DNA of 64,000 nt, from positions 7,208,501 through 7,272,500 of the forward strand of contig NZ_CP012670.1 of NCBI RefSeq assembly GCF_004135735.1, written 5' to 3'. A model generated the notes under the pieces. It ran no database searches and was not told the DNA's origin. It saw only the letters and a list, made by a program, of their open reading frames with translations. Shown in pieces: positions 34,851 through 42,714 of this stretch. Made by a program: the position numbers and the translations under genes. Numbering within the stretch: the stretch's first letter is position 1; every line of letters starts with the position of its first letter. Source of the DNA: Sorangium cellulosum. GTDB taxonomy: Bacteria > Myxococcota_A > Polyangia > Polyangiales > Polyangiaceae.

Positions 34851-36434
34851 TTACTGCCCACAGCTCTCGCCGGTCGCGAAGTTCCAGCAGATCCCGCTCG
34901 CCCCTGATGCGCCGGCGCCTTCCGGCGGTCCGCCGAGCCCGACCTGCCCGCCATCGCCCGCCGTGCCCGCCGTGAAGTCCTTCAGCTCAACCGCGGCGCT
35001 CGGTGCTCCGGCGTACGCGATGCCCACGGCGTGACCGCCTCGGCCGCCGCCACCGGACCCGCCCGCGCCGCCTCGGCCGCCGTCCCCGCCTCGACAGCCG
35101 GGGATTGAGGGTGGGTTCTCCGATGCAGCTCCGCCTGCGGCGCCGGTGCCACCGTTCGCCCCGTTCTGCCCAGCCACTCCATCTCCCCCCTTGCCCGCCT
35201 TGCCCACCGCGACGGTCACCTCCGTCAGCACCAGCTTCGTCCCCAGGCTGAGGATGCCGATGCTCGACCCACCGGCCTTGCCGCCGCCTCCTCCCTTGCC
35301 GCCGCAGCCGCCGGCCCCGCCTCCGCCGCCGCTCGCGCCGGGCCCTTCCACGGTGTCGGCGCCGGCCGGGCAGAACAGTCCGGCCTTCGCACCGCCGCCG
35401 CCACCTCCCCCTTGACCTCGCTTCCCCGATGTGCCGGGGCCCCCGTCGCCGCCGCCGATGCCCGCCAGCGTCAGCACGGTGTCGCTACCGGCGGCGCCTG
35501 CGACGCCGGACTCGCCGCTCTTGCCGTTCCTACCGGGCTCGCACTCATCCGCCGCATCCGTTTGACCGATGCCACCGAGCCCCCTGTTGTTCGGGTTCTC
35601 CTCCGGCAACGGCGCGCCGTCCTCTCCGCGTTGCCCGTTCCCCTCATCCATCCCCGGGGTGCCTCCGAGCCCGCCTCGGCCGCCGCTGGTCTCGCCGTCC
35701 TCGCACGTCGTCACGCCGGCCTCGCCACCGAACACCGCGGCGCACGCGTTCGACACCGCTCCCGCCGGCGCTCCCGCCTGCGGCGGCTCCGCTGGCGCCT
35801 CGCCCTTCGCGCCATCCATCCCATCGCCCGCGGTCACGTCCACCTGCGCGAGCTCCGCATCGATGTCCGCCACCGCCACGCCGATCGACGACCCGCCCAC
35901 CTCCGTCGCGCTCGCCGCGCGGACCGTGAAGCTCCTCACCTTCGCCCCGCTCGCGCCCTCCGACAGCGTGAGCGCGATCTGGTCCGCGGGCCCCTCGATC
36001 GCGCTCCGCGCCTCCTCGCTCCACGTCCACTCTGCGCTGCAGTCGAAGCCGCCGATCACCTCGACCTCCGCTCCGATCGTCACGCTCTCCGCGAACGCTC
36101 CGCCCGCGCACGCCAGCACCCGCTTGCCGTTCGCGTTCGCGATCGCCTCGCTGAGCGACGCGTACGGCCTCGCCTTCGTTCCATCGCCGCCGGGCGCCGC
36201 GCTCGCGCTCGCGAACACCGCGCACTCGTCGATCACCGTGCTCGCGTCCTCCGTCGGATCCGCCTCGCACGCGAGGGTGCTCCCGCCGCCACCGCCCTCG
36301 CCGCTGCTCACGTCGCAGACAAGCGTGAGCGCACAGTCATCCGGCATCACATACGGGAAGCATCCCACCTGCTGGCTCCCCGCAACCATCATCCCGAGGA
36401 TGAGCACCGAGACACATCGAGCAGTCCGACGCAT
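34851..36434 (-). CDS. U7 Gly-rich beta-helix-like lipoprotein
   Basis: 527 residues; ATG 36434 follows GAGGAGAGGGAAGC. Signal ends QQVGC (Cys25), then FPYVMPDDCALTLVCDVSSG, a variable N-terminal spacer unlike U5/U6. The beta-helix start and first module match the array consensus (VRSFTVRAASATEVGGSSIG). The last variable loop (QNGANGGTGAAGGAASENPP) resembles that of U3 rather than U5 or U6, another sign of segment exchange between units. Ends CWNFATGESCGQ (G for D). Confidence 0.82.
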   Translation of the reverse strand: MRRTARCVSVLILGMMVAGSQQVGCFPYVMPDDCALTLVCDVSSGEGGGGGSTLACEADPTEDASTVIDECAVFASASAAPGGDGTKARPYASLSEAIANANGKRVLACAGGAFAESVTIGAEVEVIGGFDCSAEWTWSEEARSAIEGPADQIALTLSEGASGAKVRSFTVRAASATEVGGSSIGVAVADIDAELAQVDVTAGDGMDGAKGEAPAEPPQAGAPAGAVSNACAAVFGGEAGVTTCEDGETSGGRGGLGGTPGMDEGNGQRGEDGAPLPEENPNNRGLGGIGQTDAADECEPGRNGKSGESGVAGAAGSDTVLTLAGIGGGDGGPGTSGKRGQGGGGGGGAKAGLFCPAGADTVEGPGASGGGGGAGGCGGKGGGGGKAGGSSIGILSLGTKLVLTEVTVAVGKAGKGGDGVAGQNGANGGTGAAGGAASENPPSIPGCRGGDGGRGGAGGSGGGGRGGHAVGIAYAGAPSAAVELKDFTAGTAGDGGQVGLGGPPEGAGASGASGICWNFATGESCGQ

Positions 36435-36465
36435 GCTTCCCTCTCCTCGATCCACTACGCCCTGC

Positions 36466-37287
36466 TCAGAAGTCACCGCGTACTCCAATCCCGAGGCCAT
36501 TCGACCCGACGAGCGGCGCTACATGCACACGCCGCTCGTTGACCGAGGGGCGCGTGATGAGGCCATAGACGAGCGTTCCGATCCCGACCGTACCCGCACC
36601 GACGAAGCTCCAGAACGCCGCGTTGCTAAAGTCGTAGCGCGCCGCGACGGCATCGTTCAGCGCCGTGCATCGCGCGGGTGAGCCGGGAGCTGCACATGCA
36701 CCCAGGCCGCCGCTTTGCCGTAGCAGGCTCTGTTGCTCTTCCGCGTCGCTGGCGTTCGCGTTCGCCAGCACCGTGAACACCACGCCCGCGACCGCCGCCG
36801 CCCCCGCCGTCGCCGCGCCGCCGATCAGCACCGCCGTCCTCGGCCCGCCGGCGCGCTCCTCCGCGCCATGCGCAGGCGGCGCCAGGGTCATCACCGGCAC
36901 CTTCGGCGGCGGCGCGCTCGCCGACTTCGGCTGAAGCTCCACCCCGTTCTCGATCTCCTCACCGGCCCCGACCTGCACCGTCATCTTCTTCGTGTCGTAC
37001 CCCTCGTGCTCCACCGAGATCGTGTGCGTCCCTGGCTCCACGAACACCGGATCCGCCAGCGGCGTCTGCCCTCGCCAGTTCCCGTCCACGAACACCCGCG
37101 CCCCGTCCACGTCCGCGCGCACCACCAGCGTGCCCACCTTCGACCGCGCCTCCGCGTACATCGCCGCGCCTCGCTCCCGCTCCGCCGCCGTGCTCGTCGC
37201 GTCCTCCCCCATCTCACGCACGTACCTCGCGAGGTGCTCCGCCTGTTGAGCGGCGCACCCAGGCAGCGGGATGCTGGCGGCGAGCAT
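36466..37287 (-). CDS. U7 PEGA lipoprotein, TPR part lost
   Basis: 273 residues from ATG 37287, lipobox PLPGC. PEGA domain almost identical to U5 (DGNWRG for DGTWRG), linker GAGEEIENGVELQPKSASAP, hydrophobic segment (GGAATAGAAAVAGVVFTVLA), Cys loop (GACAAPGSPARCTAL), second hydrophobic segment (FVGAGTVGIGTLVYGLI), tail VRGDF. Ends 31 bases before U7 Gly-rich. Confidence 0.75.
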   Translation of the reverse strand: MLAASIPLPGCAAQQAEHLARYVREMGEDATSTAAERERGAAMYAEARSKVGTLVVRADVDGARVFVDGNWRGQTPLADPVFVEPGTHTISVEHEGYDTKKMTVQVGAGEEIENGVELQPKSASAPPPKVPVMTLAPPAHGAEERAGGPRTAVLIGGAATAGAAAVAGVVFTVLANANASDAEEQQSLLRQSGGLGACAAPGSPARCTALNDAVAARYDFSNAAFWSFVGAGTVGIGTLVYGLITRPSVNERRVHVAPLVGSNGLGIGVRGDF

Positions 37288-37317
37288 CGCGATGGCAGAC
37301 ACAGAGGAAGCGTGACG

Positions 37318-37816
37318 AGGGATGCCCACCCCCGGCCCGTGCTCGGCCCTTCGGGCCTGCGCGCGGTCCGCCCCTCCCAGGTCCCGCGCTCCGCGCGGGA
37401 CGGGAGGGGTCCCCTCGAGCGCGCCGGCGGTGCTCTGCCCGTGCCTTCGTGCCGTCGCGGTCTCCATCCACGACGGCTCCTGCACGAGGCAAAAGCGATC
37501 TGCTGCTGGGCTGCCTTCAGCGACCGTCGGATAACATCCGCTCTCGCGGCCCGACGCAGAAGGGATCAGCAGATCTCCGGTCCGTCCGCCTGCGCCTTGG
37601 GCATTCCACACTTCGGTGGCGAGGTTGTAAGCGCCGGGCAGCCCACCGTGCCGCGTTTCCGCGACAAACCGGTCCCTATCACCCCAGCGCAGAGGGCGTC
37701 CACTCATTTCTTTTGACCCCTTCAGCTCAGTAGCTCACGGCGCAGCTCTCATGATCTCAACAAGATGCATTCCGTTGAGACCCACGAAATTGCCACGCAT
37801 CACGTCTTTTTCCTTC
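37318..37816. repeat. Array spacer copy 4, with hairpin element copy 7
   Basis: Closely matches the copies at 31318 and 34354; long hairpin 37371-37409. It separates U7 from U8 and is the last copy: no spacer or hairpin lies upstream of U8, which instead joins the regulatory operon. Confidence 0.82.
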
Positions 37817-39397
37817 TTACTGCCCGCAGCTCTCCCCGGTCGCGAAGTTCCAGCAGACCCCGCTCGCCCCCGGCGCGCCCGCGCTCTCCGATGGACCGCC
37901 GAGCCCGGCCTGCCCGCCGTTGCCCGCCGTGCCCTCGGTGAAGCCCTTCAGCTCAACCGCCGCGCTCGGTGCCGCGGCGTACGCGATGCCCACGGCGTGA
38001 CCGCCTCGGCCGCCGCCACCGGACCCGCCCGCGCCGCCTCGGCCGCCTCGACCGCCATCGCAGCCCCGGATTGAGGGTGGCTTATCCGATGCAGCTCCGC
38101 CGACAGCACCAAGGCCACCGTCCGCCCCGTTCTGCCCGTCAGCACCATCTCCCCCCTTGCCCGCCTTGCCCACCGCGACGGTCACCTCCGTCAGCACCAG
38201 CTTCGTCCCCAGGCTGAGGATCCCGATGCTCGACCCACCGGCCTTGCCGCCGCCTCCTCCCTTGCCGCCGCACCCGCCGGCCCCGCCTCCGCCGCCGCTC
38301 GCGCCGGCGCCCTCCACGGTGTCGGCGCCCGCCGGGCAGAACAGCCCAGCCTTCGCACCGCCGCCGCCTCCTCCCCCTTGACCTCGCTTCCCCGATGTGC
38401 CTGGGCCCCCGTCGCCGCCGCCGATGCCCGCCAGCGTCAGCACGGTGTCGCTGCCCGCGGCGCCAGCCACGCCGGGATCGCCGCTCTTGCCATTCCTACC
38501 GGGCTCGCATTCATCTGCGGCATCCGCTTGACCGATGCCACCGAGCCCCCTGTTGTTCGGGTTCTCCTCCGGCAACGGCGCGCCGTCCTCTCCGCGTTGC
38601 CCGTTGCCCTCCTCCACACCCGGGCTTCCTCCGAGCCCGCCTCGGCCGCCGCTGGTCTCGCCGTCCTCGCACGTCGTCACGCCGGCCTCGCCACCGAACA
38701 CCGCGGCGCACGCGTTCGACACCGCTCCCGCCGGCGCTCCCGCCTGCGGCGGCTCCGCTGGCGCCTCGCCCTTCGCGCCATCCATCCCGTCGCCCGCGGT
38801 CACGTCCACCTGCGCGAGCTCCGCCTCGATGTCTGCCACCGCCACGCCGATCGACGACCCGCCCGCCTCCGTCGCACTCGCCGCGCGGACCGCGAAGCTC
38901 CGCACCTTCGCACCGCTCGCGCTCTCCGACAGCGTGAGCGCGATCTGGTTCGCCGGCGCCTCGATCGCGCTACGCGCCTCCTCGCTCCACGTCCACTCCG
39001 CGCCGCAGTCGAAGCCGCCGATCACCTCGACCTCCGCCCCGATCGTCACGCTCTCCGCGAACGGCTCGCCCGCGCACGCCAGCACGCGCTTGCCGTTCGC
39101 GTTCGCGATCGCCTCGCTGAGCGACGCGTACGGCTTCGTCTTCGTTCCATCGCCGCCGGGCGCCGCGTTCGCGCTCGCGAACACCGCGCACTCCTCCGTC
39201 ACCGTGCTCGCGTCTTGTGTCGGATCCGCTTCGCACGTGGGGCCCACGTCGCCACCCCCGCCGCCGGTGCCCTCCGGCGGGCACGTCAGGTTCAGCGCGC
39301 AGTCCTCTGCGCGCGTCCCGCAGCTCGCCTCCAGCAGCGCGCACGCCGCAGCGGTCAGGCTCAATGTCCACATCGCGAGCTGTCGCCCTCGTCTCAT
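37817..39397 (-). CDS. U8 Gly-rich beta-helix-like lipoprotein
   Basis: 526 residues from ATG 39397 (GGAG eight bases upstream; further in-frame starts at 39403 and 39418). Signal with Cys at 19 (TAAAC) or 26 (LEASC). Own N-terminal spacer (RAEDCALNLTCPPEGTGG), then the array-wide beta-helix start and modules (GGSSIGVAVADIEAELAQV). Ends CWNFATGESCGQ. This is the Gly-rich gene directly downstream of the kinase/sigma operon and may be the founder or the main expressed copy (inference from position). Confidence 0.82.
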   Translation of the reverse strand: MRRGRQLAMWTLSLTAAACALLEASCGTRAEDCALNLTCPPEGTGGGGGDVGPTCEADPTQDASTVTEECAVFASANAAPGGDGTKTKPYASLSEAIANANGKRVLACAGEPFAESVTIGAEVEVIGGFDCGAEWTWSEEARSAIEAPANQIALTLSESASGAKVRSFAVRAASATEAGGSSIGVAVADIEAELAQVDVTAGDGMDGAKGEAPAEPPQAGAPAGAVSNACAAVFGGEAGVTTCEDGETSGGRGGLGGSPGVEEGNGQRGEDGAPLPEENPNNRGLGGIGQADAADECEPGRNGKSGDPGVAGAAGSDTVLTLAGIGGGDGGPGTSGKRGQGGGGGGGAKAGLFCPAGADTVEGAGASGGGGGAGGCGGKGGGGGKAGGSSIGILSLGTKLVLTEVTVAVGKAGKGGDGADGQNGADGGLGAVGGAASDKPPSIRGCDGGRGGRGGAGGSGGGGRGGHAVGIAYAAAPSAAVELKGFTEGTAGNGGQAGLGGPSESAGAPGASGVCWNFATGESCGQ

Positions 39398-39432
39398 CGT
39401 CATCGCTCCGATCGTCATCCCGTGCTGCCAGT

Positions 39433-40464
39433 TCAAAACCGACCGCCCACGATCATGCCGCCGGCGCCCGCCCCCACGACTGGCGTCACGTGCGTCTCGG
39501 TGCTCGTTCGAGGCAACAACGCGTAGACCAGCGTCGCGGCGCCCGCGACGCCCGCGCCGACGAAGCCCGCGACCGCCAGGTTGTGGAAGCTATCGCTCTG
39601 CGCGTTCAAGTCGTGCAGCGTGGAGCACCTCGGCGCGCCGCCTGACCAGCACGCCGACCTGCCACCGTCACGTGCGAGCTCCGTGCCCAAGCTGTCCGCG
39701 TCCGCCGCCTTGCCGTTCGAGAGCATCGTGAATGCGATCCCACCGCCGGCGAGCAACGCGGTCAATCCGATCCCCGCGCCGAGCAGCACCGCCTTCCTCG
39801 GGCCGCTCTCTGGCTGCTCCACATGGCCAACTGGCGCAGGCATCAACACTGGGGCTCTCTCCGCCGGCTTTCGCAGCGTCACGACCGACGTGATCTCTCC
39901 ACCCGCAGCCACATTGACCGCAAGCTTCTCCGTCACGTACCCCTCCCGCTCCACCACGACCGTATGCATTCCCGGCTCGACGAACAGCGGATCGACCAGC
40001 GGCGTCGTTCCCATCTGCACGCCGTCGACCAGCACCGCGGCGCGCTCCACGCTGACCTGCAGCACCAGCGCGCCGACCTTCGCGCGTGCTGCCGCGTACG
40101 CCGCTTCACCTCGGGCGCGCTCCTCCGCGGTGCTCGTCGCGTCTTTCTTCAGCTCGCGCACATAGAGCGCAAGGTGCTCTGCGGCTTCGCGGTACCGGCC
40201 CAGGTGGAGCTCGCAGTCGCCCAGGTTGCCGGCGATCGTGTAGTGCGGATGCAGCGCGCGCGCCGCGAGGAACATGGCGCGTGCGGCTTCCCAGCGCGAC
40301 TCCGAGGCGGCCTGGACGCCGTTCAGGTAGAGCTTTCGAGACTCTTCGGTCATGGCTTCCGTGAGGGCTGCGCGCGGTTGCTCGGGCGGCCCTGCGAGGC
40401 CCGACGGGCTCCATGCGAGGACAACGAAGAGGCTGGCTACGGATGCGGCGCAGTGAAGGGTCAT
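39433..40464 (-). CDS. U8 TPR-PEGA membrane protein (full length, second subtype)
   Basis: 343 residues; ATG 40464 lies two bases after the stop of the TM protein. Signal peptide (to GLAG/PPEQ), TPR-like helices (RKLYLNGVQAASESRWEAAR, YTIAGNLGDCELHLGRYREA), segment AEHLALYVRELKKDATSTA, PEGA domain (LVLQVSVERAAVLVDGVQMG, VEPGMHTVVVEREGYVTEK), Pro-rich linker, hydrophobic segment (LLGAGIGLTALLAGGGIAFT), Cys loop, second hydrophobic segment and tail VGGRF. It is the full-length relative of the truncated U5-U7 genes and shows what they have lost. Confidence 0.85.
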   Translation of the reverse strand: MTLHCAASVASLFVVLAWSPSGLAGPPEQPRAALTEAMTEESRKLYLNGVQAASESRWEAARAMFLAARALHPHYTIAGNLGDCELHLGRYREAAEHLALYVRELKKDATSTAEERARGEAAYAAARAKVGALVLQVSVERAAVLVDGVQMGTTPLVDPLFVEPGMHTVVVEREGYVTEKLAVNVAAGGEITSVVTLRKPAERAPVLMPAPVGHVEQPESGPRKAVLLGAGIGLTALLAGGGIAFTMLSNGKAADADSLGTELARDGGRSACWSGGAPRCSTLHDLNAQSDSFHNLAVAGFVGAGVAGAATLVYALLPRTSTETHVTPVVGAGAGGMIVGGRF

Positions 40465-40466
40465 GG

Positions 40467-41654
40467 TCAGTACTTGAGCTTGGGTTGAAGGACGTGCGGC
40501 TCGGATGTCGGGAGCGGTTCGTTGCCTCCCTGGGAAGGAGCTGGGGGCGGTGATGGCGCCGGCACAGCGGTCGCGACGGGCGCCTCGGATGCGCTCGGCG
40601 TCTGAGGCGCCGCCTCGGATGAAGGCTGCCGCTTCGGCGGCGGCACGGGCGCACTCGACGCCGGCGCATGCGCCGAAGCCGCGGGCCTTCGATGCGGCGC
40701 ATCGCGCACCGCTTCCACGTGATCCACGGCCGCCGCACGCGCAGCGTGTTCGGCGGACGCCTCGGGCGCAGCTCGCTCGGGCGCGCTCTCCACGACGACC
40801 GCCTTGCCGCTCGCCGCGGGCGCATCGCTCCCCGCGGGCGCATCGCTCCCCGCGGACGCATCGCTCCCCGCGGGCGCATCGCTCACCGCGGGCGCATCGC
40901 TCCCCACCGCGGGCGTACCGCTCACCGCGGGCGCGACACTCGCCGCCGCCTTGCTGCTCCCCGCCACCTTCCCGCTCGCTCCCAGCGCCGGCATCTCCGC
41001 CGGCCGCCTCGCTCCCCACATCGCCGCGGCCCCGATCCCCGCCACCAGCGCCAGCGCCGCCACCGCCGTCCCGACACGCCGCGCCTTCGCCGGCCTCGCC
41101 GCCGCCCCGTCCTTCTCCTCCGCCGCCTCGCTCCTCGGCCGGTTCGCCGACGGCAGCGCGCTCTTGTCGATCACCGCAGCCGCCGCCTCGTCCGCCGCCC
41201 ACGGGCTCCGGCCAGCGCTCTTCCCGCCGCCTCGCTGCTCGCCGGCGCTCTTCTCCCCGCCCCGTCGCCCTGCGCCCTTCGGCGCCACCGCGTCCCGCAG
41301 CCGCGCCGCCTCGGTCGGCTTCCCTTCATGGTCCACCCGCACGCTCACGCTCGGCGCCCGCGGCGGCGGCCCCTGCCTCGTCCTCTCCCACGCCGCGTAC
41401 TCCTGCCAGTACGCCTCCACCTCGTCCCGCAGCTCCGGCTCCACGTGCACCACCCCCGTGTGGAACGCCGGGTGCCCCATGGGTGGGCTCGAGCCGGGCA
41501 CTGGGCTCGCCGGCGCGACCGCGCCCGCGCCGTCCTCGCGACCTCCGCGCTCGTCCCGGTCCTCGTCCTTCAGTGCCACTGCGTCGCCTCCCATCCGTGC
41601 CGCCGAGCTCCGTGCCGCCGAGATCCGTGCCGCCGCGCGGTCACCGCGATCCAT
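40467..41654 (-). CDS. Single-TM protein with Pro/Ala-rich extracytoplasmic part
   Basis: 395 residues if ATG 41654 is used; ATG 41594 is an alternative and neither has a strong ribosome binding site. The N-terminal part has a conserved block (HPAFHTGVVHVEPELRDEVE, AYWQEYAAWERTRQG) also kept in the U1 remnant, so it is the probable functional domain. One membrane segment at 194-213 (GTAVAALALVAGIGAAAMWG), preceded by basic residues. The outside part is low-complexity: tandem SDAPAG repeats (18-bp units about 40825-40935) and Pro/Ala/Ser-rich sequence to the end (LQPKLKY). Possibly a scaffold or anti-sigma-like signalling partner, but no known anti-sigma motif is visible. Confidence 0.75.
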   Translation of the reverse strand: MDRGDRAAARISAARSSAARMGGDAVALKDEDRDERGGREDGAGAVAPASPVPGSSPPMGHPAFHTGVVHVEPELRDEVEAYWQEYAAWERTRQGPPPRAPSVSVRVDHEGKPTEAARLRDAVAPKGAGRRGGEKSAGEQRGGGKSAGRSPWAADEAAAAVIDKSALPSANRPRSEAAEEKDGAAARPAKARRVGTAVAALALVAGIGAAAMWGARRPAEMPALGASGKVAGSSKAAASVAPAVSGTPAVGSDAPAVSDAPAGSDASAGSDAPAGSDAPAASGKAVVVESAPERAAPEASAEHAARAAAVDHVEAVRDAPHRRPAASAHAPASSAPVPPPKRQPSSEAAPQTPSASEAPVATAVPAPSPPPAPSQGGNEPLPTSEPHVLQPKLKY

Positions 41655-41712
41655 CGCCCCAGCGCGCCCGGTTTCTCACCGTTCTCACCGCGCTCCGCGG
41701 CGCGCCGTCCGC

Positions 41713-42426
41713 TCACAGCTCGTCCTCCCGCGGCGGCAGCTCGGTCACCCCGGCCGCGCGCATCAGCTTGCCCAGCCGCACGATCGCGCGGTCATGAACG
41801 CGGTACGCGCCCGGGTGCGGGATCCGGAGCGCGCCGCCGACCTCGTTCAGCGGCCGCCCCTCCAGGTAGTGCATCGACAGCACCTCGGCCTCGCGCGGCG
41901 TCAGCCGGGCCAGGGTGCTCCGGAGCAGCGTGTGGGCCCGGTCGTGGCGCTCGCGCCGCGACAGCGCATCCTCCGCGGTCGCCGGCTTCGCCGCCCCGAC
42001 GGCCGTCGCGAAGACGCTCGCCGCGAGGCCGTCGACGTGGTCCAGCAGCCGCTCCTCCGCCTTGCCGTCGATGTCGGTCATCACGTCGCCCTGCCGCCGC
42101 CTCCGGCCGACGAAGTCGTACCCGCCCTTCATGCAGAGCGCGAGCACCCGCTCCTGCTCCGCGGCCTCCCGGGCGTAGCCGTCGAGCATCGCGCCCCGGA
42201 TGCGGTACCGCGCGAAGCGGGGAAAGCTGTCGCCGCGCGCCGGGTCGTAGACGCGCGCCGCCTCGACGAGCCCCGCGTGGCCGAGCGACACCAGCTCGTC
42301 GAACGAGAGGCGGAAGCGGAGCCTCGCGGCCAGCCCGCGCGCCACGCCGCTCACCTCGTCCACCGCCGACGCCACGAGCGCCTGCTGCGCCGGCGTGAGC
42401 CGGTCCCCGTCCCCGGGCTCAGCCAT
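41713..42426 (-). CDS. RNA polymerase sigma-70 family factor (group 3/FliA-like)
   Basis: 237 residues. Region 2: LSFDELVSLGHAGLVEAARV and YDPARGDSFPRFARYRIRGA, typical of FliA/WhiG/SigF-type factors. Region 4: LTPREAEVLSMHYLEGRPLN and a helix-turn-helix ending in VHDRAIVRLGKLM. Region 3 is diverged. The ATG at 42426 lies within the last codons of the 87-aa gene (8-base overlap), so both are made together. By position it could direct transcription of the PEGA/Gly-rich units; no matching promoter could be identified by eye. Confidence 0.88.
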   Translation of the reverse strand: MAEPGDGDRLTPAQQALVASAVDEVSGVARGLAARLRFRLSFDELVSLGHAGLVEAARVYDPARGDSFPRFARYRIRGAMLDGYAREAAEQERVLALCMKGGYDFVGRRRRQGDVMTDIDGKAEERLLDHVDGLAASVFATAVGAAKPATAEDALSRRERHDRAHTLLRSTLARLTPREAEVLSMHYLEGRPLNEVGGALRIPHPGAYRVHDRAIVRLGKLMRAAGVTELPPREDEL

Positions 42427-42682
42427 GCTCGCCGCCCCCCGCCTTGCGCCCCGGCTCCGCGCCGCCGTCCCGGGCCTGCACGCCGCTCCCGAGCGGCGCC
42501 GCCCGAGGCCGCGCGCGCTCCACGAGATCCCGCCCGACCTCGTCCTCGGTGAGCGCCTCGACGAGCAGCTCGCGCATGATCTCGAGCAGCTCCGGCTGCG
42601 CGACCCCGCGGTAGGGCGCGAGCGCCCGCTCGACGACCTCGTCGAGGAAGGGATCGGTCGCGCTGGGTTCGTCCTTCGCCAT
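42419..42682 (-). CDS. 87-aa protein coupled to the sigma factor
   Basis: ATG 42682 with a perfect AAGGAG seven bases upstream. Acidic helical N-terminal half (DPFLDEVVERALAPY, ELLEIMRELLVEALTEDEVG), basic Gly-rich C-terminal half. No membrane segment, no zinc motif. The overlap with the sigma gene and the small helical, acidic nature fit an anti-sigma or co-regulator role, which is inference only. Confidence 0.75.
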   Translation of the reverse strand: MAKDEPSATDPFLDEVVERALAPYRGVAQPELLEIMRELLVEALTEDEVGRDLVERARPRAAPLGSGVQARDGGAEPGRKAGGGEHG

Positions 42683-42714
42683 GTTCTCGCTCCTTGGCGC
42701 GCCGCTCCGCGCGC

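Noticed and set aside
15494..39397. True PE-PGRS proteins
   Set aside because: The likeness to mycobacterial PE-PGRS is only in Gly content. There is no PE domain, and the proteins have lipoboxes, Cys pairs and a beta-helix-like start.
15494..40464. Long plus-strand frames rich in Pro, Ala and Leu, opposite the Gly-rich and PEGA genes
   Set aside because: They are exact antisense reflections of Gly/Ala codons. They have no start sites, domains or conservation beyond that of the minus strand.
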